NCBI GenBank assembly: GCA_031428275.1
Contig: JANPPC010000007.1
Location: forward strand, 159,631 to 223,630
DNA length: 64,000 bases
Source of the DNA: Pseudobdellovibrio sp031428275
GTDB lineage: Bacteria > Bdellovibrionota > Bdellovibrionia > Bdellovibrionales > Bdellovibrionaceae
Direction of reading: 5' to 3'
Position numbers and translations under genes: made by a program. The notes below the pieces were generated by a model. It had not been told where the DNA came from. It did not search any database and was given only the letters and a program-made list of their open reading frames with translations. Positions 44,432-52,841 of this stretch are shown here, one piece after another. The number at the start of each line of letters is the position of its first letter. The stretch's first letter is position 1.

Positions 44432-46462
44432 TTACTGAATTAATTCTTTGATCACTCGGCCCTCGACATACTGAGGCAAGTTCACCTGCATCAGTTGCAA
44501 AATCGTCGGCAACTGATCGATGTGTCGAACGGTCTTCGGAAGCGCGAAGCCTTTTTTCACGCCGGGGCCTGCGATGATAAATGGGGTTTGCATGGTAGGA
44601 TCCAGGGGATTTACCCCTTCTTTATAACCTGTCGCTCGCGGAGTGGTGAACACGACTTTATCTTGTGTCATTTCTTCCCACAAACGATAACCGGTTGTTG
44701 CTTCTAGCACTAAATCTCCAACTCGGCCGGCCGGAAGATCAAACACCTCTTCGGCGTCTTCCCTTTTAACGATTCGGCTCACTGGTGCAATTCCCGTATC
44801 GTCTTTTAGCGCTTTTAGTTCTTCTATGACTTCTTTTCGTAAAGCTTCATATGCAGGACCGCTCGCCGCGCTGTAATTGCCGTCCAAACCTTTTGGATTT
44901 ATGTAAACATGCGCCATCTTTAAATAAACAACTTTTGTTTTTTTCCAATCAATCGAAACTTTGTGAGTCTTCGGATCCATTTGGAAATGCAGCCAACCTT
45001 TTTTCGCAAAGAGATTGTTCAGTCTGGTGTTTCGGTAAAGAGGAGCCGTACCGTGTTGCGAAGAAAGTACGATCAGGGTGTTCTCGTCGGCGCTTTCCAT
45101 AGCCTGACCCAGAATGGCGTCGACCCCTTGATACATCTCTAGTAGATCAAGCCAGCCCTGTTTTGCCTTTACTTGATCGTGTCCTTTACGCTGAGGATCT
45201 ACGTCTCCCATCCACCACTTGGAAACCAGCATTTGATTGGGTGTATAAAAATCTTGAATCAAAGCATCAGGCTTCCATTTATCAAGAATGTAGCCGGCAG
45301 CCCGTTTATGCCAATTCCACGACATTCGCGCTTCTTCCAAAGCCACTTTCTTGTCTTCGGGTTCAACCATTAACTGCGGGGCCATTCCAAGGCAAAGACA
45401 ATTGTCTAAGAAATCGACCATGGGGCCAACTTGCTGGGTAAGTTCTTGAGCAATCGAGGCCGGTTCAGTCATGAAGCTATTAAGTGCGTTATATAAAACT
45501 CTAATTCGGAAGCGCCCGTCTGGCCATAGCTTGATGACTCTTACCATCGCCTCGGTGCGCCCGCGGTCTCCTAAATTGGCAAGTGGAATCGAACTCCATT
45601 TACTCCAATCGCCTTCCTTTAAGTCAGCCATGGTCGATTTTTTATCTATAGAAAGTTGCACCCGATCATAGTTGGTTTTCTGGTCATCAGTAGAGTCATA
45701 GATATAAGCTTGAATACTACCGCCGTGTGCCGCAAACGAAACCTGAATTGGTTTTGAATAAGACGTCGCCGGATGTGCCCATCCCGACGCTGCGGACGTT
45801 TCCACAAACCGGGTCAGATTTTTTTCTAACGTCGAGAAATAGAAATCTTCTACAGTCTCTTTACGCATTTCATAATTGGCCATCGGCTCGAAAATAACTG
45901 CCGGCGTATCGCTTCCCCAATTACCCCAACGTCCTCGGATAGTGACACCCTCTGAAACCTCCGGAGGAGTCGACCCAGGCACGGAAAGCACCACGGTTTT
46001 TTTGCCGGCGTTTTCTAAAATGGACCAAGTCGGAGCCACTTTTTTCGAAGTAGAACTAAATCCGTTGATCACAGGCTGACTAAGTGGTTGACCCTCTTCG
46101 CGCATCGCCCCTTCGACGATTCCATGAGTCTTCGGCGTCGCCCCCGTGTGCAGAGTGGCTATATTATTTGAGGTGAGCGACGGAAACTGCGGTGACGAAT
46201 ATCCGTAGCTTCCGCTATCCATTAGCTTTTTAATATTGGGGAGCTTACCTTCTCGGGCCCATTTATACATATTGAATAAATCTTCCTCGGCTCTCAAGCC
46301 ATCCGCCGTAAGCCAGTAAAGCTTCACTTGGTCATTCGAAGATTTTACTAACTTAGAAGAGAATGCGAACCTCGTTCCCTCTGCAGAGAAAACCGAAAAG
46401 GAAAAAATCCCCGTGAAAATTAATACTGACGCGAGTCCAAATAGAATGGCTTTATTTCTCAT
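44432..46462 (-). CDS. Alkaline-phosphatase-superfamily (NPP-like) exported protein with altered metal site
   Basis: 676 residues with a signal peptide (to about 27). NPP fold is clear: LTADGLRAE (D54, a zinc ligand), FPSLTSNNIATLHTGATPKTHGI (T97 at the nucleophile position), and AGPGVKKGFALPKTVRHIDQLPTI near the end. Other ligands look replaced: the Asp/His pair expected after the middle helix reads YTPNQMLVSKWW, SDHG is SSQHG, and the C-terminal G-x-H-G-Y-D is RATGYKEG. Normal relatives hydrolyse phosphodiesters or phosphonates in the periplasm; this one may be inactive or use other chemistry. Confidence 0.78.
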   Translation of the reverse strand: MRNKAILFGLASVLIFTGIFSFSVFSAEGTRFAFSSKLVKSSNDQVKLYWLTADGLRAEEDLFNMYKWAREGKLPNIKKLMDSGSYGYSSPQFPSLTSNNIATLHTGATPKTHGIVEGAMREEGQPLSQPVINGFSSTSKKVAPTWSILENAGKKTVVLSVPGSTPPEVSEGVTIRGRWGNWGSDTPAVIFEPMANYEMRKETVEDFYFSTLEKNLTRFVETSAASGWAHPATSYSKPIQVSFAAHGGSIQAYIYDSTDDQKTNYDRVQLSIDKKSTMADLKEGDWSKWSSIPLANLGDRGRTEAMVRVIKLWPDGRFRIRVLYNALNSFMTEPASIAQELTQQVGPMVDFLDNCLCLGMAPQLMVEPEDKKVALEEARMSWNWHKRAAGYILDKWKPDALIQDFYTPNQMLVSKWWMGDVDPQRKGHDQVKAKQGWLDLLEMYQGVDAILGQAMESADENTLIVLSSQHGTAPLYRNTRLNNLFAKKGWLHFQMDPKTHKVSIDWKKTKVVYLKMAHVYINPKGLDGNYSAASGPAYEALRKEVIEELKALKDDTGIAPVSRIVKREDAEEVFDLPAGRVGDLVLEATTGYRLWEEMTQDKVVFTTPRATGYKEGVNPLDPTMQTPFIIAGPGVKKGFALPKTVRHIDQLPTILQLMQVNLPQYVEGRVIKELIQ

Positions 46463-46588
46463 GATATCACTCCCAAATTATTAATCTGATTCTAGTTTGA
46501 ACACAGAGAAATCTATAAGCAACGATTAAAAATTGCTCGATTCACATAGCTTCAGAGTCCTAATGGGTATGACCGCAGCGCGACCAAT

Positions 46589-47173
46589 CTATTTGCAGAC
46601 AAACGAATCGTAGATCCGCTCGAGCTCTTCCATGCCTTTTTCTGCCGAAGGAATGAAAATTTTAACTTCATAAACAATATCGCTCGTTTTGCAGGCCAGC
46701 AGCAAATGGACCGCATAAAACTTAATGACACTCGCATCGCAAGCGCCAAATACCCGCCGATCATTCGCCATCAATAGAAATCCCTTTCGTATTGCGGCAG
46801 CGTCCTCCCTCATGGGAAGCGGCCGGGGACGAAAGTTCACGGGGCAGCGCACAGTTTTCGTAATCTGACCCGGATACGGGGCATCTTGCTCTTGATATGC
46901 ACTCTTAAGAAGCAGCTCGATCCTCGAAAAAATAGCGTTCATGCTTTTTACGCCCCCGGGATGCTCTATCACCCGAAGCTCCAAACCACTTTTTGCCTGG
47001 CCTACTAAAACCTCGGGACCCTCGGCCGTTGACTTTTCAAGTCTCGTCTTCAAGCCTGTTAATCGCTCGTTCGCTAACACTTTCCACTGAAATTCGGTTT
47101 GCACCTTGTCACTTGTGCATGCGAACAGCACAAGTATCAGAAAAAAAACTAATCCGTTTCTGAAATACAACAT
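46589..47173 (-). CDS. Hypothetical lipoprotein
   Basis: 194 residues. Lipoprotein signal ending VLFACTS (Cys about 19). The mature region is mixed alpha/beta with three or four Cys (TVRCPVN, FGACDAS, LACKTS, VCK). No family recognised. Same strand as the phosphatase-like gene, 126 bp upstream of it, and divergent from the gene at 47291. Confidence 0.62.
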   Translation of the reverse strand: MLYFRNGLVFFLILVLFACTSDKVQTEFQWKVLANERLTGLKTRLEKSTAEGPEVLVGQAKSGLELRVIEHPGGVKSMNAIFSRIELLLKSAYQEQDAPYPGQITKTVRCPVNFRPRPLPMREDAAAIRKGFLLMANDRRVFGACDASVIKFYAVHLLLACKTSDIVYEVKIFIPSAEKGMEELERIYDSFVCK

Positions 47174-47290
47174 CGCACACTATCCTTTCGCTTAACTACC
47201 CCAATTGGATAATTAACATTCTAAACAAGAAACTACGGTGGTTATTAATTTAGTCGCTTTATTGTGATTTTCTATAATAAACTTCTACGC

Positions 47291-48409
47291 ATGAGAACAA
47301 TCTCGTCCATCATCGCATTGCTCTTGCTGGCGGGGCTTGGCTTTTATTTCCAAGACTCTTTCAGCAGAAAAACTAGCTTAGAAAGTCCCCTCGGTAAAAC
47401 AGGGGTCGTATTTCACGATCGTCTGCGGGCCACTGCAGGGTACCACTTAGTTGACAACTACCTCCACTTTAAGAACTGCTCACTAGTCGAAAAATCCGAA
47501 TTGGCCGACTTTAGCTTTCCTGGTTCATTTTGCACTCTTTTAGCGGACGGATCTTACGTCAGTTATATTTCGGAGCTCACCCTTTGGAAAGCCGACGGGT
47601 CACCGGCGTGGAAAAAAAGTAATCATACGCATCACGACATTTCTGTAGATGAAGATACAGGTACAATATTCGCGATTGCCGGCGACTTTATTATTAATAA
47701 AACAGAAAAAACATTGACCCGCTTTGACGCTATTAGAGGTTATGCACTTAACGGCGACGAAATATTTTATTGGGGGATGCAGAAGTATAAAAGCCAGCTA
47801 GAGGCCAGGTTAAAAATCTTGCTGCCGCGACATTTTAATGAGCCTTTTTTTCAATACACCCATTTCAATAGCGTACAAGAAATTCCCGAAAATGCCACGG
47901 CTGCAAAAATTCCCGCCTTCCGCGCCAGAAATATTTTGGTCAACGACTTTAAAAGCAGAGCTATCTTTATCATTGATCGACAGACACAAGAAATTGTCTG
48001 GCATCACATTCCTGAAAAGTGGCTCGATGCGCATAGCGTGCGCGTCAACAAAGAGGGTCAAATTGTATTTCTCGCTAACAGCCACGCGAAAAAAATAGGT
48101 GAACCATCCTACTCGGCCATCGACTATTTTGATCCTGTGACAGAAGAGATCGTGCGCTCGATTACCGTATCGCCCAAGGAAGGATTTTACACATCCTATT
48201 GGGGTTCGCTGCAACACCTTCCGGACCACCGCTTTCTTGTAACCAATTCTAAGTCCGGCTCGGCCTTCGAAATCGATCAAGAGGGCCGAATACTTTGGGA
48301 ATGGATAAACCCGGCAAATACCAATACCAAGACCGTTCCCATCTACCGCGTGCAAGTTGTGCCTAAAGCGCGAGTAAAAAAAATGCTGTCTATCTGGCGA
48401 CCATTTTAA
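47291..48409 (+). CDS. Arylsulfotransferase-like beta-propeller protein
   Basis: 372 residues from the ATG at 47291; a GTG at 47264 is nine codons earlier. Membrane anchor (about 4-22), then repeated propeller blades (GSFCTLLADGSYVSY, HHDISVDEDTGTIFAI, DAHSVRVNKEGQIVFL, LQHLPDHRFLVTNS, GRILWEW) typical of the Arylsulfotran families. Known members transfer sulfate between phenols, but many relatives have no assigned reaction. TATAAT at 47273-47278 lies 12 bases before the ATG, so the leader would be very short. Confidence 0.68.
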   Translation: MRTISSIIALLLLAGLGFYFQDSFSRKTSLESPLGKTGVVFHDRLRATAGYHLVDNYLHFKNCSLVEKSELADFSFPGSFCTLLADGSYVSYISELTLWKADGSPAWKKSNHTHHDISVDEDTGTIFAIAGDFIINKTEKTLTRFDAIRGYALNGDEIFYWGMQKYKSQLEARLKILLPRHFNEPFFQYTHFNSVQEIPENATAAKIPAFRARNILVNDFKSRAIFIIDRQTQEIVWHHIPEKWLDAHSVRVNKEGQIVFLANSHAKKIGEPSYSAIDYFDPVTEEIVRSITVSPKEGFYTSYWGSLQHLPDHRFLVTNSKSGSAFEIDQEGRILWEWINPANTNTKTVPIYRVQVVPKARVKKMLSIWRPF

Positions 48410-48449
48410 TACGACTCTTTTTGAAAGCTTTGCGTACCACGATCATTAT

Positions 48450-49352
48450 TTATATTTCAAAACTCTGTAAACTTGATTTAATGATGTCTGTAGCCACCAA
48501 AATAAAAGCATTTACTTTTGGTGAGGCGTGTTTTTGCCCAACGTAAACGAAGTGCACCGGCCTTATATTTGTTCGCCACTCGGGAAGCACTCTCACAAGC
48601 TTTCCCGCTTGAACTTCTGAAAAACATAAAAACGTTGGCAACAAAGAAATTCCTACTCCCGAAACCGTCAGTGCTTTTATGATATTAAGCTCGTTGATTA
48701 CAATTTGCTTTCTCATCGGTACAGTCACTGACTTCGGGCCTAGTAAATTCCATTCTTCGATGCCCAGCGGAGTAAACTGTAAACAGCTATGATCTTTTAA
48801 ATCTTTTGGCACTTTGGGTGAGCTTGTTTTTTTTAAATAACTTTGGCTCGCGAAAGGTGCGAAGTAAACTCCACCTAGCTTTTTAGCAATGAGACTTGAG
48901 TCTTTCAGGTCTCCCGCGCGTATGGCTAGGTCAAAACCTTCGCTCACAATATCAACCGTTCGATCACTTAAAAATAAGTCGATATTTACTTTAGGAAATT
49001 GATTCTTAAATTTCTCTATGACCTTTGGTAAGATAATACTGCCTAGCTCAATCGGTGCGGTTATTTTAAGAAGGCCCTGGGGCTCGCTTTGCCCTGCCGT
49101 CAGCTCTTCTTCTGCGGATCTAATTTCTTCAAGGCCTCTTGTGCATCTTTCAAAAAAGACTTGCCCCTCGGCAGTTACAAAAAGCTTGCGAGTCGTTCTT
49201 CGAATCAGCGAGACACCAAGTCTTTTCTCAAGATCAGACACCTTTGCGCTGACCGTCGAGTTTGGCATTCCCAGTTGTCGGGCCGCTTGCGAGAAACTTC
49301 CCATCTCGACGACCTTAATAAATACAGCTACTTCGTTTAAATCTGTCTTCAT
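48450..49352 (-). CDS. LysR-family transcriptional regulator
   Basis: 300 residues from the ATG at 49352. N-terminal winged helix-turn-helix (NEVAVFIKVVEMGSFSQAARQLGMPNSTVSAKVSDLEKRLG in parts) and a LysR substrate domain with LLKITAPIELGSIILP and DLAIRAGDL. The frame is open to 49367. TATAAT (49359-49364, minus) lies six bases before this ATG, so the mRNA may be nearly leaderless. Divergent from yceI-pirin, the usual arrangement for a LysR and its target. Confidence 0.9.
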   Translation of the reverse strand: MKTDLNEVAVFIKVVEMGSFSQAARQLGMPNSTVSAKVSDLEKRLGVSLIRRTTRKLFVTAEGQVFFERCTRGLEEIRSAEEELTAGQSEPQGLLKITAPIELGSIILPKVIEKFKNQFPKVNIDLFLSDRTVDIVSEGFDLAIRAGDLKDSSLIAKKLGGVYFAPFASQSYLKKTSSPKVPKDLKDHSCLQFTPLGIEEWNLLGPKSVTVPMRKQIVINELNIIKALTVSGVGISLLPTFLCFSEVQAGKLVRVLPEWRTNIRPVHFVYVGQKHASPKVNAFILVATDIIKSSLQSFEI

Positions 49353-49467
49353 AGATCTATTATACATTAGGCTGAATTATAATTCTATATTTTACTATCT
49401 AATATACGATTCTATTTTCCGATATATTCTTAGTTATCAAGTAACACTCACTTTAAGGAGACCTAAC

Positions 49468-50001
49468 ATGACTACAAAATACCAACTAGACCCCGCTCAC
49501 ACATCGATTAGCTTTAGCATTAAACACATGATGATCGCCAAAGTTCATGGCGGCTTCGAAAAGATGGCTGGTTCCCTCGTGCTTGACTCTGAATCGCCGG
49601 CTAAGTCTTACGTTGAGACAAATATTAAAACGGCCAGTATCAACACACGCGAAGTGCAACGAGACACGCATTTAAAAAGTGCAGACTTTTTTGACGTCGA
49701 GAAATTTCCGAACATGACCTTTAAGTCGACCCAAATACAAAAATCCGGTGAAGGCGAAATGAAAGTCGTGGGCGACTTAACTATCCGCGGAGTTACAAAG
49801 CAAGTGACTTTAGATGTCGAAGGCCCAACGGCAGAGATTAAAGATCCTTGGGGTAATACAAAAATTGGGGTTTCAGGTTCTACAAAGATTAAACGCAAAG
49901 ACTTCGGGCTGACTTGGAATGCGGCGCTCGAGGCTGGTGGGTTCTTAGTGGGCGACGATGTAACGATCACCCTGGAAGTGCAATTCACGAAACAAGCGTA
50001 A
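49468..50001 (+). CDS. YceI-family lipid-binding-like protein
   Basis: 177 residues from the ATG at 49468, which has a perfect AAGGAG seven bases before it. YQLDPAHTSISFSIKHMMIAKVHGGF is the family start and GDLTIRGVTKQVTLDVE the second motif; the lipocalin-like barrel binds isoprenoid-type lipids in known structures. It has no signal peptide, unlike many periplasmic YceI, so it should be cytosolic. The open frame extending to 49018 overlaps the LysR gene and is not used. A pirin gene follows 3 bp later. Confidence 0.9.
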   Translation: MTTKYQLDPAHTSISFSIKHMMIAKVHGGFEKMAGSLVLDSESPAKSYVETNIKTASINTREVQRDTHLKSADFFDVEKFPNMTFKSTQIQKSGEGEMKVVGDLTIRGVTKQVTLDVEGPTAEIKDPWGNTKIGVSGSTKIKRKDFGLTWNAALEAGGFLVGDDVTITLEVQFTKQA

Positions 50002-50004
50002 TTT

Positions 50005-50844
50005 ATGAAGCTAAACAAAATGGGCCTTAAGAAAGCACTCAGTAACAGAAGATCATTCATCATCGGATTATCGACACTTGCCGTGGGCTGGGCCGCGAAA
50101 ACTTGGCTATTGAAACCAAGTCTAGAAAATACAACAGGAGAAAATATGCTACAACTCAGAAAATCAAACGAACGAGGCGACGCGAATCATGGTTGGCTCA
50201 AATCAAAACATACTTTTTCATTTGCAGATTATTATGATCCTAAACACATGGGCTTTCGCTCTTTACGTGTCATTAACGAAGATCGTATTGCGGGCGGCAC
50301 CGGCTTCGGCAAGCATCCGCATCGCGATATGGAAATTATTTCGTACGTTGTTAAAGGCGCACTCGAGCATGAAGATTCGATGGGAACCAAGGCGATTATT
50401 AAGCCCGGCGAAGTGCAACGCATGAGTGCCGGAACCGGAGTCGTTCACTCTGAATACAATGCCGATAAAGAAAACGAAACGCATTTCTTTCAGATTTGGA
50501 TTCAGCCCAATAAGAAGGGCGCGTCGCCAGGGTATGGCCAAAAATCATTCGAGAATGACTTAAATAGCAAAAAGATGGTTCTAGTCATTTCTGCAGATGG
50601 GCGCGAAGGTTCATTAGGTATCGAGCAAGACGCAAACCTTTACATCTCGCGGTTAAAAAATGAAGACGAAACCGATTTCAAACTCAAACCAAAGCGCGGT
50701 GCATGGGTGCAAGTTGTTAAAGGAAAACTAAATATAAACGGCAAAGAGATCTCCGCCGGAGACGCACTTTCATTTGAAAACGAAGAGCTCTTAAAATTCA
50801 AATCCCTTGAGCCAAGCGAATTTATGCTATTCGATCTTGCGTAA
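50005..50844 (+). CDS. Pirin-family protein, possibly with a Tat-type leader
   Basis: 279 residues from 50005. The pirin cupin is clear: GKHPHRDMEIISYVVKGALEHEDSMGT holds the metal His and RMSAGTGVVHSEYN follows. Relatives include quercetin dioxygenase-like and redox-sensing proteins. Residues 13-35 (NRRSFIIG then LSTLAVGW) resemble a twin-arginine signal. However, a second ATG (50146) with AGGAG before it starts exactly where ordinary cytosolic pirins start. Both starts are in frame. Coupled to yceI by a 3-bp gap. Confidence 0.85.
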   Translation: MKLNKMGLKKALSNRRSFIIGLSTLAVGWAAKTWLLKPSLENTTGENMLQLRKSNERGDANHGWLKSKHTFSFADYYDPKHMGFRSLRVINEDRIAGGTGFGKHPHRDMEIISYVVKGALEHEDSMGTKAIIKPGEVQRMSAGTGVVHSEYNADKENETHFFQIWIQPNKKGASPGYGQKSFENDLNSKKMVLVISADGREGSLGIEQDANLYISRLKNEDETDFKLKPKRGAWVQVVKGKLNINGKEISAGDALSFENEELLKFKSLEPSEFMLFDLA

Positions 50845-50922
50845 AGTCGAGCGCAATCAAAAAGCTACGCGAAACTTGGAAGAAAACTTTCGCACAAAAT
50901 ATTAATTTCGCGCACAACCCAC

Positions 50923-52095
50923 CTAACGTTCTAGCAGAAATTGCCCGACGTTAATTCGACCCGCACGAAACGCACCTTCGCAATACGATAAATATAAATT
51001 CCATAAGCGAATGAAGGTATCATCAAAACCCATCGCTCTGACCTGAGGCAAAGCTTTATTGAAGTTCTGTCTCCATATTTTTAAAGTCTGGGCGTAGTCT
51101 AATCCGAATTCAAACGAGTCTGATAGATTCATTCCAAACGCCGAACCCTTATCACGAAAAACATTATTGGTTAAAAGCATACCGCCCGGGAAAACGTATT
51201 GCTGAATAAAGTCAGTGCTTTTTTTATACGAATAAAAAAGATCTTCGCGGATTGTTATCCCTTGAATGACCGCCCCACCCTTATTTTTGAGCGAGCTGCT
51301 GACTTTACCAAAAAATGTGTCCCAGTATTTTTCACCAACGGCTTCGATCATTTCGATCGATACAACTTTATCGAATTTCCCTTCGATATCGCGGTAATCT
51401 TGCTGCAATAAGGTTACGTGGCTAGACATTTTTTGATCGTTGATTTTTTGCTGATTATGGCGAGCTTGTTCAGGCGAATTCATCACGGCCGTGACTTTAC
51501 AGCCGGTTCTTTCAACGGCTCGGCTGAAAAACCCGCCCCAGCCGCAACCAATTTCTAGCAGATGATCGCCCGGTTTAATTTGTAAAGAGTCAATAATTCG
51601 GTCGTACTTCGTCATTTGCGCCGAATGAATATCTTGTTCTGAATTTTTAAAAATCGCCGACGAATACGTCATCGACGGATCTAGCCACAATCGATAAAAC
51701 TCGTTACCTAAATCATAATGGGCCATGATATTTTTCTTGGCGCCCTTACGGTCGTTTTGGTTAAAGAAATGACGAAGTTTTGCGACTAAATTACCGTACC
51801 ACGTCCCGTGCAAAGCTTGACCTAAATCTTGATCATTGCGGCACGCCCATTCGATTAAGCTAACGGTATCATCCACATAAATATCGCCGTGGATAATGGC
51901 TTCGGCTAAGCCTAAATCACCTTTACTAAAAAGCATGTCGATGGCTTCCCATGTTTTTACCTCGACCACGATCAGTGGCTGACCCACGCCGTAACTGGCG
52001 CGCTGGCCATTCGGTAAAGTTAAGTCAATGGTGCCGTATTTTGATTTTTTTAAAATCTGTAAAAACATTCTAGTGCGAACGGATGGGCCTTTCAT
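50923..52095 (-). CDS. cfa: Cyclopropane-fatty-acid synthase family methyltransferase
   Basis: 390 residues. Typical Cfa motifs: KNIMAHYDLGNEFYRLWLD, MTYSSAIF, LLEIGCGWGGF (cofactor-binding) and SIEMIEAVGEKYWDTFF; QQYVFPGGML near the C-terminus. It methylates double bonds of membrane phospholipid acyl chains. Its ATG overlaps the stop of the DUF1365 gene (4 bp). In this operon type a modified product, such as furan fatty acids in alphaproteobacteria, has been reported, which I recall but cannot verify here. Confidence 0.9.
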   Translation of the reverse strand: MKGPSVRTRMFLQILKKSKYGTIDLTLPNGQRASYGVGQPLIVVEVKTWEAIDMLFSKGDLGLAEAIIHGDIYVDDTVSLIEWACRNDQDLGQALHGTWYGNLVAKLRHFFNQNDRKGAKKNIMAHYDLGNEFYRLWLDPSMTYSSAIFKNSEQDIHSAQMTKYDRIIDSLQIKPGDHLLEIGCGWGGFFSRAVERTGCKVTAVMNSPEQARHNQQKINDQKMSSHVTLLQQDYRDIEGKFDKVVSIEMIEAVGEKYWDTFFGKVSSSLKNKGGAVIQGITIREDLFYSYKKSTDFIQQYVFPGGMLLTNNVFRDKGSAFGMNLSDSFEFGLDYAQTLKIWRQNFNKALPQVRAMGFDDTFIRLWNLYLSYCEGAFRAGRINVGQFLLER

Positions 52096-52841
52096 AAACT
52101 AACCTTCTCCTGCGGCAAGGCAGGCTTTCGATGAAAACGTGTTTTTTTAATCCAAAGTTTAAATGCTTGATAATGAATGCGTAAAACCACCAGCTGAGTC
52201 ATCCAACCGTAGGTTGAAAATAAAGCCAAAGCCGATTGATCAGCTAAGGCCTCAGCACGGCCCGTGACCCAAGTGGCTAAACGTAAGGGGCCCGATGGGT
52301 TGTGGTAATTGATGTCGATGCGCGCTGAATCTTCATCGAGTTGAAAGCGAAATTGATAAAAGCCGTCAACCGGAAAAAACGGCGAAACGTGAAATACTTT
52401 TTCGGCCCTATACCACTTTTGATTCGTGATTTGTTCTTGTGGGTGAATCCAGTAAAAATGTCTTTCGCCAAAAGTATTATTCACCTCGACCAAGACAGCT
52501 TCTACTTTTTGATCCCGGCGGCAGATCCAGAATGTAACCGGGTTAAATACGTAACCAAACATGCGCGGTAAAGTGTGCAGCCACACTTCTTCGGCTTCAT
52601 AATTACAATAATCGCGTATAAACTTCTTTACGCTGCTATCGACTGGCCCCATCTGGCCCTGCAAATAATCATAGCCTTTGAAAGATAATAGGTAACGAAA
52701 TTTAGTTCGTAATAAATTCTGCAATTCGTTTTCTTGATCACAACAAAAGTAAATATAAAAAGTTGGATACCGAAAACTATTCGCGGCACCCTCTTTACGG
52801 CTGTGATAGACGTGGCCCTTGCCAATTTGAATAGGGCTCAA
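52092..52841 (-). CDS. DUF1365 family protein
   Basis: 249 residues. Family marks: GKGHVYHSRKEGAANSFRYP at the start, RMFGYVFNPVTFWIC, VEVNNTFGERHFYWI and KVFHVSPFFPVDGFYQFRF. The function of DUF1365 is unsettled; it is nearly always next to a Cfa-like and an FAD-dependent amine-oxidase-like gene, as here, with 4-bp overlaps on both sides. Confidence 0.88.
   Translation of the reverse strand: MSPIQIGKGHVYHSRKEGAANSFRYPTFYIYFCCDQENELQNLLRTKFRYLLSFKGYDYLQGQMGPVDSSVKKFIRDYCNYEAEEVWLHTLPRMFGYVFNPVTFWICRRDQKVEAVLVEVNNTFGERHFYWIHPQEQITNQKWYRAEKVFHVSPFFPVDGFYQFRFQLDEDSARIDINYHNPSGPLRLATWVTGRAEALADQSALALFSTYGWMTQLVVLRIHYQAFKLWIKKTRFHRKPALPQEKVSL

Noticed and set aside
44359..44451. 30-codon frame after the tandem small proteins
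   Set aside because: Not paralogous to them, has a weak ribosome site and overlaps the end of the phosphatase-like gene.
49018..49467. Upstream extension of the YceI frame
   Set aside because: It overlaps the LysR gene antisense; the ATG at 49468 has a perfect ribosome site and begins the domain.
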